Shown: positions 1-8,460, counted from the stretch's first letter. The stretch: 56,109 nt of DNA from Phycisphaeraceae bacterium (GCA_020849625.1 JADLFV010000060.1:1-56109); one strand, 5' to 3'. Numbers and translations are program-made. The notes: generated by a model from the sequence alone, not told the origin.

Positions 1-33
1 AAACTGGTGGCGTCGGGTGTAGAATCTCATCAT
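1..33 (-). CDS. 5' end of a possible IS110-type transposase, cut by the window edge
   Basis: Only the first 11 codons are inside the window. They begin with two consecutive ATGs (31-33 and 28-30) and read MMRFYTRRHQF. A good ribosome binding site, AAGGAGA, lies at 36-42 on the minus strand. N-termini such as MRFYT.QH.FYCGIDLH are familiar from IS110-family (DEDD) transposases of planctomycetes, so this is the best guess, but the catalytic part is not visible. A short GC hairpin (accgcgggggc region, 88-104) lies upstream. Confidence 0.4.
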   Translation of the reverse strand, partial: MMRFYTRRHQF

Positions 34-153
34 GGTCTCCTTGCGGTGAATGGTGCTGGAAGTCGTCACAACACACCAGCGTAACCCCCACCGCGGGGGC
101 CATGATGAGTATCAAGGCGCTGCTGAGCAACATCGTTACAGGGCTTTCCGGTG

Positions 154-240
154 ACAATGCCCAATGACCAATTCCCAATGACCAGACGCCGCAGCCAGCG
201 CCTTCCCTGTTGGGCATTGGACATTGGGCATTGGAAATTC
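154..240. repeat. Inverted quasi-repeat built from caatgcccaatgacc / ggtcattgggcattg words
   Basis: The left arm (154-184) repeats the word cccaatgacc and the right arm (210-240) carries the reverse-complementary word ttgggcattgg. About 25 bases separate the arms. The right arm lies directly before the xseB promoter. It is one of a set of analogous structures at gene borders across the window. Confidence 0.75.
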
Positions 241-246
241 TCCCGC

Positions 247-252
247 TACACT
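247..252 (+). promoter_or_regulatory. Candidate -10 box of a leaderless xseB transcript
   Basis: TACACT ends 7 bases before the ATG at 260. No Shine-Dalgarno sequence lies between them, so transcription would begin at or next to the start codon. A weak -35 match (TTGGGC, 225-230) falls in the right arm of the preceding repeat with a 16-base spacer. The same arrangement is seen for several other genes here. Confidence 0.4.
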
Positions 253-259
253 GGTGTCC

Positions 260-496
260 ATGAGCGTCAAGAAATCACCTGATGTCGGCAAGCTGCGGTT
301 CGAGGAGGCTATCGAGCAGCTTGAGGCCCTGATCGAGCGGATTGAGTCCGGGGAGATCGGGCTGGAGGAGTCCCTGCAACAGTATGAGGTCGGGGCCAAA
401 TTGATCCAACGCTGTCGGACTATCCTCGATTCGGCCGAAAAGAAGATTGCGGAGCTGACCGAGGGTGAGGATGGGGAGCTGGTGGAGGAAAACTGA
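260..496 (+). CDS. xseB: Exodeoxyribonuclease VII small subunit
   Basis: This 78-residue protein is the usual size for XseB, the small subunit that binds XseA to form exonuclease VII, a cytoplasmic nuclease degrading single-stranded DNA from both ends. The family core is plain: FEEAIEQLEALIERIESGEIGLEESL, followed by YE.G..L...C...L..AE.KI. The ATG at 260 is chosen because the conserved region begins soon after; the frame stays open to an ATG at 224, but that part is repeat-derived. The large subunit xseA is not in the window. The stop codon (TGA, 494-496) directly touches the next inverted repeat. Confidence 0.9.
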   Translation: MSVKKSPDVGKLRFEEAIEQLEALIERIESGEIGLEESLQQYEVGAKLIQRCRTILDSAEKKIAELTEGEDGELVEEN

Positions 497-603
497 ACGG
501 GTATCGGGGTTCGGGTATCGGGATTCGGGTTAAGACAACAGACCCATTGCGATACCTGAATCCCGACACCCGATACCCGACACCCGACACCCGATACCCG
601 AGC
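497..603. repeat. Inverted quasi-repeat built from cgggtatcggg / cccgatacccg words
   Basis: The left arm (497-535) is a run of cgggtatcggg and ttcggg words. The right arm (551-602) is the complementary run of cccgatacccg and cccgacacccg words. The period is about 7 bases. It fills the whole gap between xseB and the prepilin peptidase gene. Related copies lie at 3170-3297 and 12159-12252; the first 40 bases of the 3170 copy are almost identical to this one. Confidence 0.85.
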
Positions 604-607
604 CCCC

Positions 608-1750
608 ATGACTTACCTCTACCTGATCATCACCATCATCTACGGCGGGATCGTCGGCAGTTTTCTGAACGTGGTGGTTTATCGTATGCCGCTGGGGCGG
701 AGTGTGTTTCGGCCGCTGCGGTCGTATTGTCCTAAGTGCGAATCGACCATCGGGTGGTACGACAATCTGCCGCTGCTGAGTTGGCTAATGTTGCGGGGGC
801 GGTGTCGCAGGTGCGGGGCGGCGATCAGTGTGCGTTATCCGCTGGTGGAGTTGGCGTGCATGGTGCTGTTCGGCGGGTTGTATGCGGTGTATTACATGAC
901 GGACCTGCGGCCGGAGTTTTCGCTGCCGGGGGCGGGGGCGGGGTTTGATCCGCGGTATGGGTATCCGCTGACCTGGCCGGTGCTGCTGGCGCACCTGGTG
1001 CTGGCGGCGGGGCTGCTGGCGGCGACGATCATTGACGCGGAGCACTACATCATTCCGTTGGGCATTCCCTGGTTCGCGACGGTGGTGAGCCTGGTGCTGA
1101 TGCCGCTGGCGGCCATGACCCCGTTGGCAGCGGCCCCGGCCCCGCGAGCGGACAGTGCGTTGGCGATGGCAGCTTTGTGCGGCGCGATCGGGCTGATCGT
1201 GGGCAACATCCTGCTGCGGCAGGGGTGGATTCCGCGCAGCTTCGATGACCCGGTGGATGAGAGCAAGACGGTGGCGGAGGACGTGCTCAGTTATGAGCAT
1301 CCGCGGCGTGAGGCGCTGAAGGAATTGCTGTTTCTGGTCTGGCCGGTGGCGGGCCTGGTGATCGGGTGGCTGCTGGGCAGGCAGATGACCGGCCAACCGG
1401 GCGATGTTTACCGGGTGCTGGGCGGGGTGGGGATCGGCTACTTCACGGGGGCAGCCCTGGTCTGGGGGACGCGGGTGCTGGGCACGCTGGCGTTCGGCAA
1501 GGAGGCGATGGGGTTGGGTGATGTGCACCTGTGGGGTGCGGTGGGCGCGGTGATCGGGCCGGTGGACGCGGTGGTGGCGTTCTTCATCGCCCCGTTTTTC
1601 GGGCTGGGTGTGGTGGCGGTGATGGCGGGGCTGGCAGCCATGGTCAAGGGGAAGGTGCGCGTGATCCCCTACGGGCCGTTCCTGGCGGCGGGTGCGGTGG
1701 TGATGATGGTGCTGCGGACGCCGATCCTGCGCTTTTTAGGTATATTGTGA
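608..1750 (+). CDS. Prepilin peptidase (A24 family), PilD/GspO type
   Basis: A polytopic inner-membrane aspartyl protease that cleaves the leader of type IV pilins and type II secretion pseudopilins and usually also N-methylates the new N-terminus. The N-terminal DiS_P_DiS domain is clear: GSFLNVVVYRMP, then CPKC and CRRCG pairs about 20 residues apart. The catalytic aspartates are likely in IIDAEHYIIP and in the MGLGDVHLWG motif near residue 305. At 380 residues it is longer than the common 250-290, with extra sequence between the two catalytic regions, a form seen in planctomycetes. A likely substrate, the pseudopilin at 4670-5263, lies nearby. The gene starts directly after a repeat, with no obvious ribosome binding site. 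Confidence 0.9.
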   Translation: MTYLYLIITIIYGGIVGSFLNVVVYRMPLGRSVFRPLRSYCPKCESTIGWYDNLPLLSWLMLRGRCRRCGAAISVRYPLVELACMVLFGGLYAVYYMTDLRPEFSLPGAGAGFDPRYGYPLTWPVLLAHLVLAAGLLAATIIDAEHYIIPLGIPWFATVVSLVLMPLAAMTPLAAAPAPRADSALAMAALCGAIGLIVGNILLRQGWIPRSFDDPVDESKTVAEDVLSYEHPRREALKELLFLVWPVAGLVIGWLLGRQMTGQPGDVYRVLGGVGIGYFTGAALVWGTRVLGTLAFGKEAMGLGDVHLWGAVGAVIGPVDAVVAFFIAPFFGLGVVAVMAGLAAMVKGKVRVIPYGPFLAAGAVVMMVLRTPILRFLGIL

Positions 1751-1790
1751 GTCGAACCTGACAGGCACCTGTTAGCAGAAAGGGCAGAAC

Positions 1791-2405
1791 ATGGACCGTG
1801 CAAGGATGCTTGTTTACGCATTGGCGCTGGTGATGGGCTTTGGGGCTCTGACCGGCTGCACCAATCAACGCCTCAAGGAAGAGCGCGACGCCCTGTGGGC
1901 GGAGAACCAGGAGCTCAACGATGAGTTGACCCGCACCCGTCAAGCCCTGGACGCCGCCCAGGCTGAGCTGGCCAACCGTCCGATGGCGGTGGCGCCCTCC
2001 ACGGCGCCCACGGGCTTCGAGGGCATCGCCGGGGTGGATGTCTCGCGCACCGCGGGCACCATCAGCGTGCGCGTGCCGGGCGACGTGCTGTTTGCCAGCG
2101 GCAAGGTGGACCTCAAGGGCGACTCCCTTTCCACGCTGAACCAGATCGTCAGCGTGCTCAACAGTCAATATGCCGGCTCCACCATTCGCGTGGCCGGTTA
2201 CACCGACACTGACCCCATCAAGCGCAGCGGCTGGAAGGACAACCTGGAGTTGAGCCTCCAGCGGGCCGCGGCTGTGCACCGCCAGCTCCAGAAGGTGGGC
2301 ATCGCACCCGAACGGATGTACGCGGCCGGCTACGGCGAATGGCATCCGCGCGAGAGCAAGGCCCAGAGCCGGCGCGTGGAGATCGTGGTGGTGCTGCAAG
2401 AGTAG
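1791..2405 (+). CDS. OmpA-family lipoprotein (peptidoglycan-binding)
   Basis: The 204-residue protein starts with a lipoprotein signal peptide ending in a lipobox (LTGC, cysteine near residue 23). A predicted coiled coil follows (ERDALWAENQELNDELTRTRQALDAAQAELA). The C-terminal OmpA/MotB domain, from about residue 100, carries VLFASGKVDLKG, GYTDTDPIK and SQRRAAAV-like / SRRVEIVV signatures. This family binds the diaminopimelate of peptidoglycan and anchors the envelope. The coiled coil resembles that of other planctomycete OmpA lipoproteins. The gene is preceded by AAGGGCAG and followed by an AT-rich inverted repeat. Confidence 0.85.
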   Translation: MDRARMLVYALALVMGFGALTGCTNQRLKEERDALWAENQELNDELTRTRQALDAAQAELANRPMAVAPSTAPTGFEGIAGVDVSRTAGTISVRVPGDVLFASGKVDLKGDSLSTLNQIVSVLNSQYAGSTIRVAGYTDTDPIKRSGWKDNLELSLQRAAAVHRQLQKVGIAPERMYAAGYGEWHPRESKAQSRRVEIVVVLQE

Positions 2406-2409
2406 GGAA

Positions 2410-2517
2410 ATTGTTGATTTTAGATTTTTGATTTTAGATTGGTCGGCAACCATGCCGTTGCCAGTCTGCCTTACAGTTTCGCAAAATCTAAATTCTAAAA
2501 TCTAAATTCTAAAATTG
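2410..2517. repeat. AT-rich inverted quasi-repeat built from gattttaga / ctaaaatc words
   Basis: The left arm (2411-2442) repeats gattttaga. The right arm (2480-2516) is the complementary run aaaatctaaattctaaaatc. About 37 bases lie between the arms. It is strikingly AT-rich in a GC-rich genome and fills the OmpA-hisH gap. A second copy of this family lies at 43681-43782. Confidence 0.85.
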
Positions 2518-2519
2518 AC

Positions 2520-3137
2520 ATGATCATCGGCATCATCGATTACGGCATGGGGAATCTGCGCTCGGTGCAGAAGGCGCTGCAAAGCGTCGGCGCCGAGGCG
2601 GAGATCCTGCGCGACCCCCGCCAGGCGGAAGATGTCGATAAGCTCATCCTTCCGGGGGTGGGCGCGTTCGCGGATGGGATGGAGCATCTGAACCGGCTGG
2701 GGTGGATCGAGCCGATTCGGCGCTATGTCGATTCGGGTCGGCCGTTCCTGGGCATCTGCCTGGGACTGCAACTGCTGTTCGAGCACTCGGAGGAAGGCGA
2801 TGCCGCCGGCCTGAGCATTCTTCCGGGCAAGGTAGTGCGTTTCAGCGAGCAGCGCGGCGGCCAGCGACTGAAGGTGCCGCACATGGGCTGGAACACGCTC
2901 AACTGGACGCGCCGCGACCCGCTGCTGGCGGACCTTGAACAGGGCGCGGCCGTGTATTTCGTGCATGCCTATTATGCGGCGCCCGGCGATCCGGCCCTGG
3001 TCAGCGCGGAAGTGGATTACGGCGGCAGGTTCTGCGCCTCGGTCTGGCGCGACAACCTGTGGGCCACGCAGTTTCACCCGGAGAAATCGCAGCGGGTGGG
3101 TCTGTCGATCCTGCGCCGTTTTGCCGATGTTTCCTGA
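2520..3137 (+). CDS. hisH: Imidazole glycerol phosphate synthase, glutamine amidotransferase subunit
   Basis: HisH hydrolyses glutamine and channels ammonia to HisF, making IGP and AICAR in histidine biosynthesis. The 205-residue length is standard. The class I amidotransferase triad is visible: Cys in PFLGICLGLQLLFE (near residue 79), His and Glu in TQFHPEKSQRVG (near residue 186). The N-terminus IIDYGMGNLRSV and LPGVGAF are typical of HisH. The ATG at 2520 comes directly after the AT-rich repeat, in ttgacATG, without a clear ribosome binding site. No other his gene is in the window. Confidence 0.95.
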   Translation: MIIGIIDYGMGNLRSVQKALQSVGAEAEILRDPRQAEDVDKLILPGVGAFADGMEHLNRLGWIEPIRRYVDSGRPFLGICLGLQLLFEHSEEGDAAGLSILPGKVVRFSEQRGGQRLKVPHMGWNTLNWTRRDPLLADLEQGAAVYFVHAYYAAPGDPALVSAEVDYGGRFCASVWRDNLWATQFHPEKSQRVGLSILRRFADVS

Positions 3138-3169
3138 TTGAAAGTAGATTTGCCACTAAGGCCCGCAGG

Positions 3170-3297
3170 AAAACGGGTATCGGGGTTCGGGTATCGGGAT
3201 TCGGGTTAAGACAAGAGACGATGCGCTATTTACGATACCCGAATCCAAAGTCCCGATACCCGATACCCGAGACCCGACACCCGAGACCCGACCCGCT
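3170..3297. repeat. Inverted quasi-repeat built from cgggtatcggg / cccgatacccg words
   Basis: The left arm (3171-3210) and right arm (3233-3296) are complementary runs of cgggtatcggg-type words, about 22 bases apart. The left arm plus following ttaagaca is nearly identical to that at 497-540, so the two elements share recent ancestry or are being copied. Confidence 0.85.
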
Positions 3298-3329
3298 CCT
3301 TTGTGGTTCAACGTTTTCCCGCATGCAAC

Positions 3330-4442
3330 ATGACGATTGCTGAGACTCAACCCGCTGCCTATGCCGTGTTCCCGTTGCTGGCTGATGCGAGCACGTATGA
3401 GCCTTGCCAGTGGGACCTGCTGGCCGAGCCTGAGAAGCGGGCGTACTGGATCGATCTGTTCCGCGGTCACTTTCCCAAGCTGTTGGCCGAGGCCATGCGT
3501 GACGCCGAGGCGGCCGGCCTGGACCTGGCTGACGCTCAGCAGCGCGCCGATGCCGCCCGCGGCCAGTTCGAGCGCCATCTCGATGAGATCACCCACCAGC
3601 CCGACAGCCACAGCCCGCTGAACATCCTGACCATCTGTCTGGAGCGCGAGCGCGTGTTGCGCCGCACCGGGTTCGATGATCCGTATCGCCTTGCCAAGCA
3701 GGTGGAGAACGAATCCGCCCTGAAGCTGCTGCCGCGGGTGCTGGCGGAACTGGATCGCATGCCCCCGGCCCAGTTGCAGTCGCGCATCATCCACGGCGTG
3801 TTCGCGGGCAACATCTTCGACTTGGGCGCCACCCAGACACAGGCCATGTTCACCGATCAGCGGGTGGACTTCTACGCCACGCTGGACAAGCTGAGGCCCC
3901 GGCCGTGGTTCATCGACGACATGGCGGCCTGGATGCGGCGACTGATGAGTCACGCACACCGGGCGGCTGTGCTGTTCGTGGACAATGCCGGGCCCGACGT
4001 GGTGCTGGGCATGATTCCGCTGGCCCGCGAGCTGCTGCGGCGCGGCACGGATGTGATTCTGACTTCCAACAGTTCACCCTCGCTCAACGACGTGACGCAC
4101 GTGGAGTTGGAGCGCCTGGTGGACCAGATTGCCCAGATCGATGAGCCGTTCCGCCGGGCGATCGATGAAGATCGTGTGGAGCTGGTGCCGTCGGGCAACG
4201 GCGCGCCTCTGATTGACCTGCGCCGGGTGTCAGGCAAACTGGCAGAGGCGGTGCAGCGTCGCGGCGTGGACCTGGTGGTGCTGGAGGGCATGGGCAGGGC
4301 GGTGGAGACCAACTACACTGCCAGGATGACCTGCGACTGCCTGAAGCTGGCCATGATCAAGGACCGCGGCGTGGCTGAGGGCCTGGGGGCGAAATTGTAC
4401 GACCTGGTGATGCGTTTCCACAGCCCGGACATGGGGGATTGA
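3330..4442 (+). CDS. DUF89 / ARMT1-like phosphatase, similar to the PANK4 phosphatase domain
   Basis: This 370-residue protein belongs to the DUF89 metal-dependent phosphatase family. Its second half resembles the C-terminal domain of pantothenate kinase 4, which dephosphorylates 4'-phosphopantetheine and related metabolites: AAVLFVDNAGPDVVLGMIPLARELLRRGTDVIL, then SNSSPSLNDVTH and VLEGMGRAVETN. The Asp and Asn in VDNAG and the aspartate in LNDV are the likely metal or substrate ligands. The ATG at 3330 is preferred over GTG at 3303 because the latter falls next to the repeat. The stop codon TGA is the start of the repeat word TGAACCGCAGAG. The substrate in this organism is unknown. Confidence 0.8.
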   Translation: MTIAETQPAAYAVFPLLADASTYEPCQWDLLAEPEKRAYWIDLFRGHFPKLLAEAMRDAEAAGLDLADAQQRADAARGQFERHLDEITHQPDSHSPLNILTICLERERVLRRTGFDDPYRLAKQVENESALKLLPRVLAELDRMPPAQLQSRIIHGVFAGNIFDLGATQTQAMFTDQRVDFYATLDKLRPRPWFIDDMAAWMRRLMSHAHRAAVLFVDNAGPDVVLGMIPLARELLRRGTDVILTSNSSPSLNDVTHVELERLVDQIAQIDEPFRRAIDEDRVELVPSGNGAPLIDLRRVSGKLAEAVQRRGVDLVVLEGMGRAVETNYTARMTCDCLKLAMIKDRGVAEGLGAKLYDLVMRFHSPDMGD

Positions 4443-4616
4443 ACCGCAGAGACGCAGAGGACGCGGAGGAAGACAACAAGAAAATGCATTAGCCGCAAAA
4501 GGCGAAGGAATCACAAAATGGAGTGAGATCCAAGTCCTTTTTTGTGTCTTTTGCGCCTTTTTGCGGCCACTTCTTCTATTGCTTTCCTCCGCGTCCTCTG
4601 CGTCTCTGCGGTTCAA
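4441..4616. repeat. Nested inverted repeat: gaaccgcagagacgc arms around gccgcaaaaggcg arms
   Basis: The outer arms are 4441-4473 (gaaccgcagagacgcagag...) and 4583-4616 (its complement ending ctgcggttcaa). Inside is a second, independent pair: 4492-4518 (gccgcaaaaggcgaagg) and 4537-4567 (ccttttttgtgtcttttgcg). The whole can fold as two stacked long hairpins. The outer arm begins at the stop codon of the DUF89 gene. Relatives lie at 17946-17981, 21567-21648 and 34650-34811. Confidence 0.9.
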
Positions 4617-4669
4617 ATTCGTTTCCAGCCACACGCAACATTCGCCCCGTTGCCGCGTATGAACTAGCG

Positions 4670-5263
4670 ATGAAACGGACCCGCCCCCCGATGTGCGGCT
4701 TCACGCTGATCGAACTGCTGGTGGTCATTACCATCATCGCGATCCTCATCGGCCTGCTCCTGCCGGCCCTGGCCATGGCACGCCACCACGCCCGCGGGGC
4801 GGCCTGCATGGCCAATCTGCGCAACTTCGGGCAGGTCATGGCCATGTACCACAACGACCACAAGGACGTCTTCCCCGTCGCCCGCCACATGCCCTCGCCC
4901 TTCCTCACCGGCGACAGCGATCCGCCCCTGACCCAGGCCCTGCGCGGCTACCTGTCCCGTGACGCCCACGGCACCAATGCCGTCTATCACTGCCCCGGCG
5001 ATGAGCAACTGTTCGACCTCTGCGGGTCCAGCTACAACTACCTGTTGTTCCTGTTCGGCGGGCAGCGCTTCGAGGATATGTGGATGCTCAAAATGCTCGG
5101 GCTCAGCGCCGACCGGGTCGCGGTCATGGCTGACTGTGACGGGGGAACCTTCGACCTGGAAGCACCGCCCGGCAGCCAGATCCAGGTCGGCTTCTTCCAC
5201 GTCGAACGCAACTTCCTCTTTGCCGACGGCCACGCGGCCCGGCTGAACATCGCCGATCAATAG
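4670..5263 (+). CDS. Type II secretion / type IV pilus-like pseudopilin
   Basis: The N-terminus is a class III prepilin signal: short basic leader, then [26 protein letters not shown], which forms the membrane-spanning and assembly helix after cleavage by prepilin peptidase (608-1750). The C-terminal globular part has the planctomycete/lentisphaera layout for these proteins, including YHCPGDE, SYNYLL and the terminal [18 protein letters not shown], close to the H-x-[10 protein letters not shown] pattern of the DUF1559/H-X9-DG group. Length is 197 residues. The ATG at 4670 lies after the repeat; the frame is open upstream but that is repeat sequence. The gene is probably co-transcribed with 5279-5911. 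Confidence 0.85.
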   Translation: MKRTRPPMCGFTLIELLVVITIIAILIGLLLPALAMARHHARGAACMANLRNFGQVMAMYHNDHKDVFPVARHMPSPFLTGDSDPPLTQALRGYLSRDAHGTNAVYHCPGDEQLFDLCGSSYNYLLFLFGGQRFEDMWMLKMLGLSADRVAVMADCDGGTFDLEAPPGSQIQVGFFHVERNFLFADGHAARLNIADQ

Positions 5264-5278
5264 GAGCACCGTCCCGCC

Positions 5279-5911
5279 ATGATCCGGCAACCCACAACAC
5301 TAAAAAAGAAAATCCTGGCAGGCGCACTGGCTTTGGTCGCCTGCGGCGTGCTCGGCGGCGGGCTCTACTACTGGTGGCTGATCACTCCGCCGCCCATGCC
5401 CACCAACGTGGACGAGGCAGCCCAGTTGATCACCGACCCCCGCTTCAAACGGCTCAGCGACGACCGCAAGCTGGCCTACATCTCGCACATGCGCAAGCTG
5501 GTCGAAGCCCTCGATGAGCAGCAGCGCCGGGCCATGCGCGATCAGTACCGCGACGACCGGGAGGTGCGCGACGCCATGCGCGACATCGGCGAAACGGTGA
5601 TGGTCGATATGGCCCGCGACTTCGTCAAAGCCCCGCCGCTGCAGCAGCAGATCGTGCTGGACACGCTCATCGGCCGCATGGAGCAGGACAAAGCCGCCGG
5701 CCACGGGCCCTGGGGCAAACAGGATGAACCCCTGACCGACGAGCAACAGCAGCGCCGCGAGCAAGCCCGCCAGGAGATGATCAAACAGATGGAGCAGCGA
5801 GCCGCCACCGGCAACCCGCAACATGCCGCCTACGTCGGCCAGTTCATCAAGTCCTTCACAAAGCGGCGCGATCAGCTCGGCCTGCCCCCGCTGGAACCGC
5901 CCAATCGCTGA
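5279..5911 (+). CDS. Hypothetical protein with one N-terminal membrane helix
   Basis: The 210-residue protein is not assignable to a named family. Residues 10-32 form a hydrophobic segment (ILAGALALVACGVLGGGLYYWW) that anchors it in the membrane, with the rest probably periplasmic. It is then highly charged and helical, rich in Arg, Gln, Asp and Glu, with a short PPPMP linker after the membrane helix. It starts 15 bases after the pseudopilin gene and follows AGGAGC, so the two are likely one operon. A role linked to secretion or pili is possible by position only. Confidence 0.7.
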   Translation: MIRQPTTLKKKILAGALALVACGVLGGGLYYWWLITPPPMPTNVDEAAQLITDPRFKRLSDDRKLAYISHMRKLVEALDEQQRRAMRDQYRDDREVRDAMRDIGETVMVDMARDFVKAPPLQQQIVLDTLIGRMEQDKAAGHGPWGKQDEPLTDEQQQRREQARQEMIKQMEQRAATGNPQHAAYVGQFIKSFTKRRDQLGLPPLEPPNR

Positions 5912-5922
5912 GCCCGATCAGG

Positions 5923-6813
5923 TCATTGGCCGCCCGTCTCGCGCTGTACAAGCTCCAGCAGTTTCTGCCGCAGCGTCTGCGTGATCCAGCTCACGTTGCC
6001 GCTGCCGATCGTTTTCTTCTCCACCTGCGTCACCGGCAACACGTACCAGCTTGAATTGGTTAGAAACACTTCATCCGCATCGAGCAGCTCTTCCACGGTC
6101 AACATCTGCCGCTCGACCTCGATGTGGTTGACCTCGGCCAACTCGATGATCGTCTGGCGAATGACCCCCGGAAGGACGGGGGCAGGCAGCGCACCTTGCT
6201 CCTCTTCGCCGCGAGCGATGGGAGTCAGCAGTTTGCCGTTGCTGACCAGGAACAGGTTGCTGATCGCGCCGCCGGCCAGATGATTGGTCACATTCAGCCA
6301 GATCGCTTCCCCGGCATCCAGCGCGGCCGCCTGCCGCAGGGTGCGCAGGCGCTGCCAGTAGTTGAGCGTCTTGTGCCCGGCTGTGGGATCGAAAGGGTTG
6401 GCCCCCGGCGGCGCGATCAGCACCCTTACGCCCTGCTCAAAGTAGGCGGGGTCGTACACCGTCAGCTCGGAGGGTGTGATCAGCAACGTCGGCACCGGCT
6501 CGCTCTCGCCAGGTTTGAGCATGGACAAACTTCCGGGGGTCAGTGTCAACCGGATGCGGGCCTCGCTGATGCCGTTGTGGGCGATCACCTGCTCCACCGC
6601 GGCGGTAAGGGGTTCGATATTGATCTGTCGGGCCAGCCCCAGATCCCGGGCCGACCCCGCTAACCGTTCCAGGTGCTGCTGGAGGCGAAAAACCCGGCCG
6701 TGATGAGCACAAAAGGTCTCAAAAAGCCCCACCGCGTGCTGAAAACCAGCATCGTCCGCCCGCACCAGGGCCTGCTCCGCCGCCACCATTCGACCGTTGA
6801 GATAGACATCCAT
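5923..6813 (-). CDS. Class IV aminotransferase (branched-chain aminotransferase or aminodeoxychorismate lyase type)
   Basis: A fold-type IV PLP enzyme of 296 residues. The PLP lysine is in [14 protein letters not shown], the phosphate-binding loop region in [12 protein letters not shown], and the C-terminal part has [13 protein letters not shown] and [16 protein letters not shown]. The N-terminus [10 protein letters not shown] and [14 protein letters not shown] is typical. Family members are branched-chain aminotransferases, D-amino acid aminotransferases and 4-amino-4-deoxychorismate lyase; sequence alone does not decide between them, though LFET plus the overall pattern fits a lyase or D-amino acid type as well as IlvE. 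The ATG at 6813 is chosen over upstream ones because homology begins there. It is divergent from rpmE. Confidence 0.85.
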   Translation of the reverse strand: MDVYLNGRMVAAEQALVRADDAGFQHAVGLFETFCAHHGRVFRLQQHLERLAGSARDLGLARQINIEPLTAAVEQVIAHNGISEARIRLTLTPGSLSMLKPGESEPVPTLLITPSELTVYDPAYFEQGVRVLIAPPGANPFDPTAGHKTLNYWQRLRTLRQAAALDAGEAIWLNVTNHLAGGAISNLFLVSNGKLLTPIARGEEEQGALPAPVLPGVIRQTIIELAEVNHIEVERQMLTVEELLDADEVFLTNSSWYVLPVTQVEKKTIGSGNVSWITQTLRQKLLELVQRETGGQ

Positions 6814-6850
6814 GCGTTTGCTCCACCCCCGGCCCCCCGGAAGCGGAAGT

Positions 6851-6879
6851 TTGCTCCGTTCCGAGCCGGCGGCTATCAT
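6851..6879 (+). promoter_or_regulatory. Candidate sigma-70 promoter of rpmE
   Basis: TTGCTC (6851-6856) and TATCAT (6874-6879) are 17 bases apart and lie about 40 bases before the rpmE start. An inverted pair gagccg...cggctc (6863-6888) overlaps the -10 box and could form a hairpin at the 5' end of the mRNA. Confidence 0.35.
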
Positions 6880-6919
6880 ACGCGGCTCGACCACGCACAC
6901 CAGCCAGGCGAGCTCGATC

Positions 6920-7186
6920 ATGAAAAAAGACATCCATCCCAAATACCGCCCCGTCGTCTTTCAGGACGTCTCCAGCGACTTCAAGTTCCTCACCCGCTCC
7001 ACGGTCGAAAGCAAGGCCAAGATCAAGTGGGAAGACGGCAAGGAGTATCCGCTGGTCAAGGTTGATATCTCCAGCGCCTCGCACCCGTTCTACACCGGCA
7101 AGCAGAAGTTCGTCGATGCCGCCGGCCGGGTCGAGAAGTTCCAGAAGAAGTTTGCCGGCAACTACTTCGGCAAGAAGAAGAAGTAG
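6920..7186 (+). CDS. rpmE: 50S ribosomal protein L31, type B
   Basis: The 88-residue protein shows the L31 signature [16 protein letters not shown], then FLTRSTV and [16 protein letters not shown], and ends [11 protein letters not shown]. It has no CxxC zinc ligands, so it is the C-minus or type B form (RpmE2), the form many bacteria use when zinc is scarce. No second L31 gene is in the window, so it may be the only copy. A terminator-like hairpin follows at 7213-7241. The Fur-family gene nearby (8461-8937) would fit metal control, but no operator is visible. Confidence 0.93.
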   Translation: MKKDIHPKYRPVVFQDVSSDFKFLTRSTVESKAKIKWEDGKEYPLVKVDISSASHPFYTGKQKFVDAAGRVEKFQKKFAGNYFGKKKK

Positions 7187-7212
7187 ATACTGCAATCCGA
7201 AACCACATGCCC

Positions 7213-7241
7213 GAAGCCCACGGATTCAATCCGTGGGCTTC
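7213..7241 (+). terminator. Strong hairpin after rpmE
   Basis: A perfect 12-base-pair stem (GAAGCCCACGGA / TCCGTGGGCTTC) with a 5-base loop TTCAA. It is followed by tctcgtatc rather than a clean T run, so termination would be weak or another factor is used. Confidence 0.55.
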
Positions 7242-7273
7242 TCTCGTATCATCCCTTCGTATCCTATCCGCTG

Positions 7274-8329
7274 ATGCCCGACGCCCTGCTGCACAAGCTC
7301 GATGAACTGGCCGCACAGCACCAAGCGCTGCAGCGCAAGCTCGTCGATCCAGCCGTGCTGGCGGACCATCACCAGGTGCGCCAACTGAGCATGCAGAAGG
7401 CCGCCATCGACGACATCGTGGCCCGCTACGTGACCTACCGCAAGTTGCAGGACGACCTGTCCGAGTGCCGCCGCATCCTCGAGCAGAACAACGACGCGGA
7501 GCTGGTCGAGCTTGCCCAGGCGCAGATGCCCGAACTTCAACAGCAGTCGCAACAACTGCTGGATCGGATCGCCGGTGAACTGGTGACTGCCGACGACGCG
7601 GCGGTAGGCTCGGTCATTCTCGAACTGCGAGCGGGCACCGGCGGCGCGGAAGCTGCCCTCTGGGCCGGCGATTTGCTGAGCATGTACCAGGCCTACTGCG
7701 CCCGACGTGGATGGAAGATGCAAACGATGGCATCTTCCGGGGGTGGCGTCTTCAGCGTCAGCGGGCCCGGCGTCTGGCACCACCTGGGATACGAAGGCGG
7801 CGTCCACTGCGTCAAGCGCGTCCCCGCCACTGAGACTCAGGGCCGCATTCACACCTCCACCGCTACCGTAGCGGTGCTGCCCGAGCCCCCGGAAGTAGAG
7901 GTCAATATTCCGGAGAGCGACGTCGATGTGCATGTGACCACCGCCCAGGGCCCCGGCGGCCAGAACGTCAACAAGGTCGCCACGGCCGTGCACCTGATCC
8001 ACAAGCCCACCGGCATCGAAGTGCGCATGCAGGAATCCAAGAGCCAGGCCCAAAACCGCCAGAAAGCCTGGCAGTTGCTGCGTGCCCGCGTTTATGAGAT
8101 CGAGCGGCGGAAGAAGGAAGCTGAGCGTGCCCAGCAGCGCAGCGCCATGATCGGCACCGGCGGCCGCAGCGAGCGCGTGCGCACCTATCGCTGGAAAGAC
8201 AACCTCGTCGTCGATCACCGCCTGGAAAACCGCAACTTCAACCTGCAATCCGTCATGGCCGGCGATCTGGATGACATGGTTGAAGCATTGATCGCTCAGG
8301 ACCGGGCGGAGCGCCTCAAGGCGCTGTAA
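7274..8329 (+). CDS. prfA: Peptide chain release factor 1
   Basis: RF1 recognises UAA and UAG and triggers peptidyl-tRNA hydrolysis. The 351-residue length is normal. The stop-codon-reading PxT motif is PAT in [18 protein letters not shown], which marks RF1 rather than RF2. The catalytic GGQ loop is [23 protein letters not shown] near residue 237. The [18 protein letters not shown] and DHR signatures are present. NVNKVATAV replaces the more usual HVNTTDSAV, a variant also known in RF2-like and organellar proteins. The ATG at 7274 follows two AT-type boxes (TATCAT, TATCCT) without a ribosome binding site. The gene ends at another inverted repeat. Confidence 0.95.
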   Translation: MPDALLHKLDELAAQHQALQRKLVDPAVLADHHQVRQLSMQKAAIDDIVARYVTYRKLQDDLSECRRILEQNNDAELVELAQAQMPELQQQSQQLLDRIAGELVTADDAAVGSVILELRAGTGGAEAALWAGDLLSMYQAYCARRGWKMQTMASSGGGVFSVSGPGVWHHLGYEGGVHCVKRVPATETQGRIHTSTATVAVLPEPPEVEVNIPESDVDVHVTTAQGPGGQNVNKVATAVHLIHKPTGIEVRMQESKSQAQNRQKAWQLLRARVYEIERRKKEAERAQQRSAMIGTGGRSERVRTYRWKDNLVVDHRLENRNFNLQSVMAGDLDDMVEALIAQDRAERLKAL

Positions 8330-8456
8330 ACTCGAAACCCGAATTCGAAACTCGAAATAAATCACAAACCCGAAAAGCCAAACAAGGATGGGGGGCAAGT
8401 GGCGGTTTTGAGTTTTGAGTTTATTTCGAATTTCGAGTTTCGGGTTTCGAGTTTCC
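8329..8456. repeat. Inverted quasi-repeat built from ctcgaaacccgaa / ttcgggtttcgag words
   Basis: The left arm (8329-8361) starts directly at the prfA stop codon and repeats aactcgaaa and cccgaa. The right arm (8407-8455) is complementary (tttgagttttgag, tttcgaatttcgag). About 45 bases separate the arms. The element fills the space between the convergent prfA and Fur-family genes and could act as a two-way terminator. Confidence 0.85.
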
Positions 8457-8460
8457 CAAC

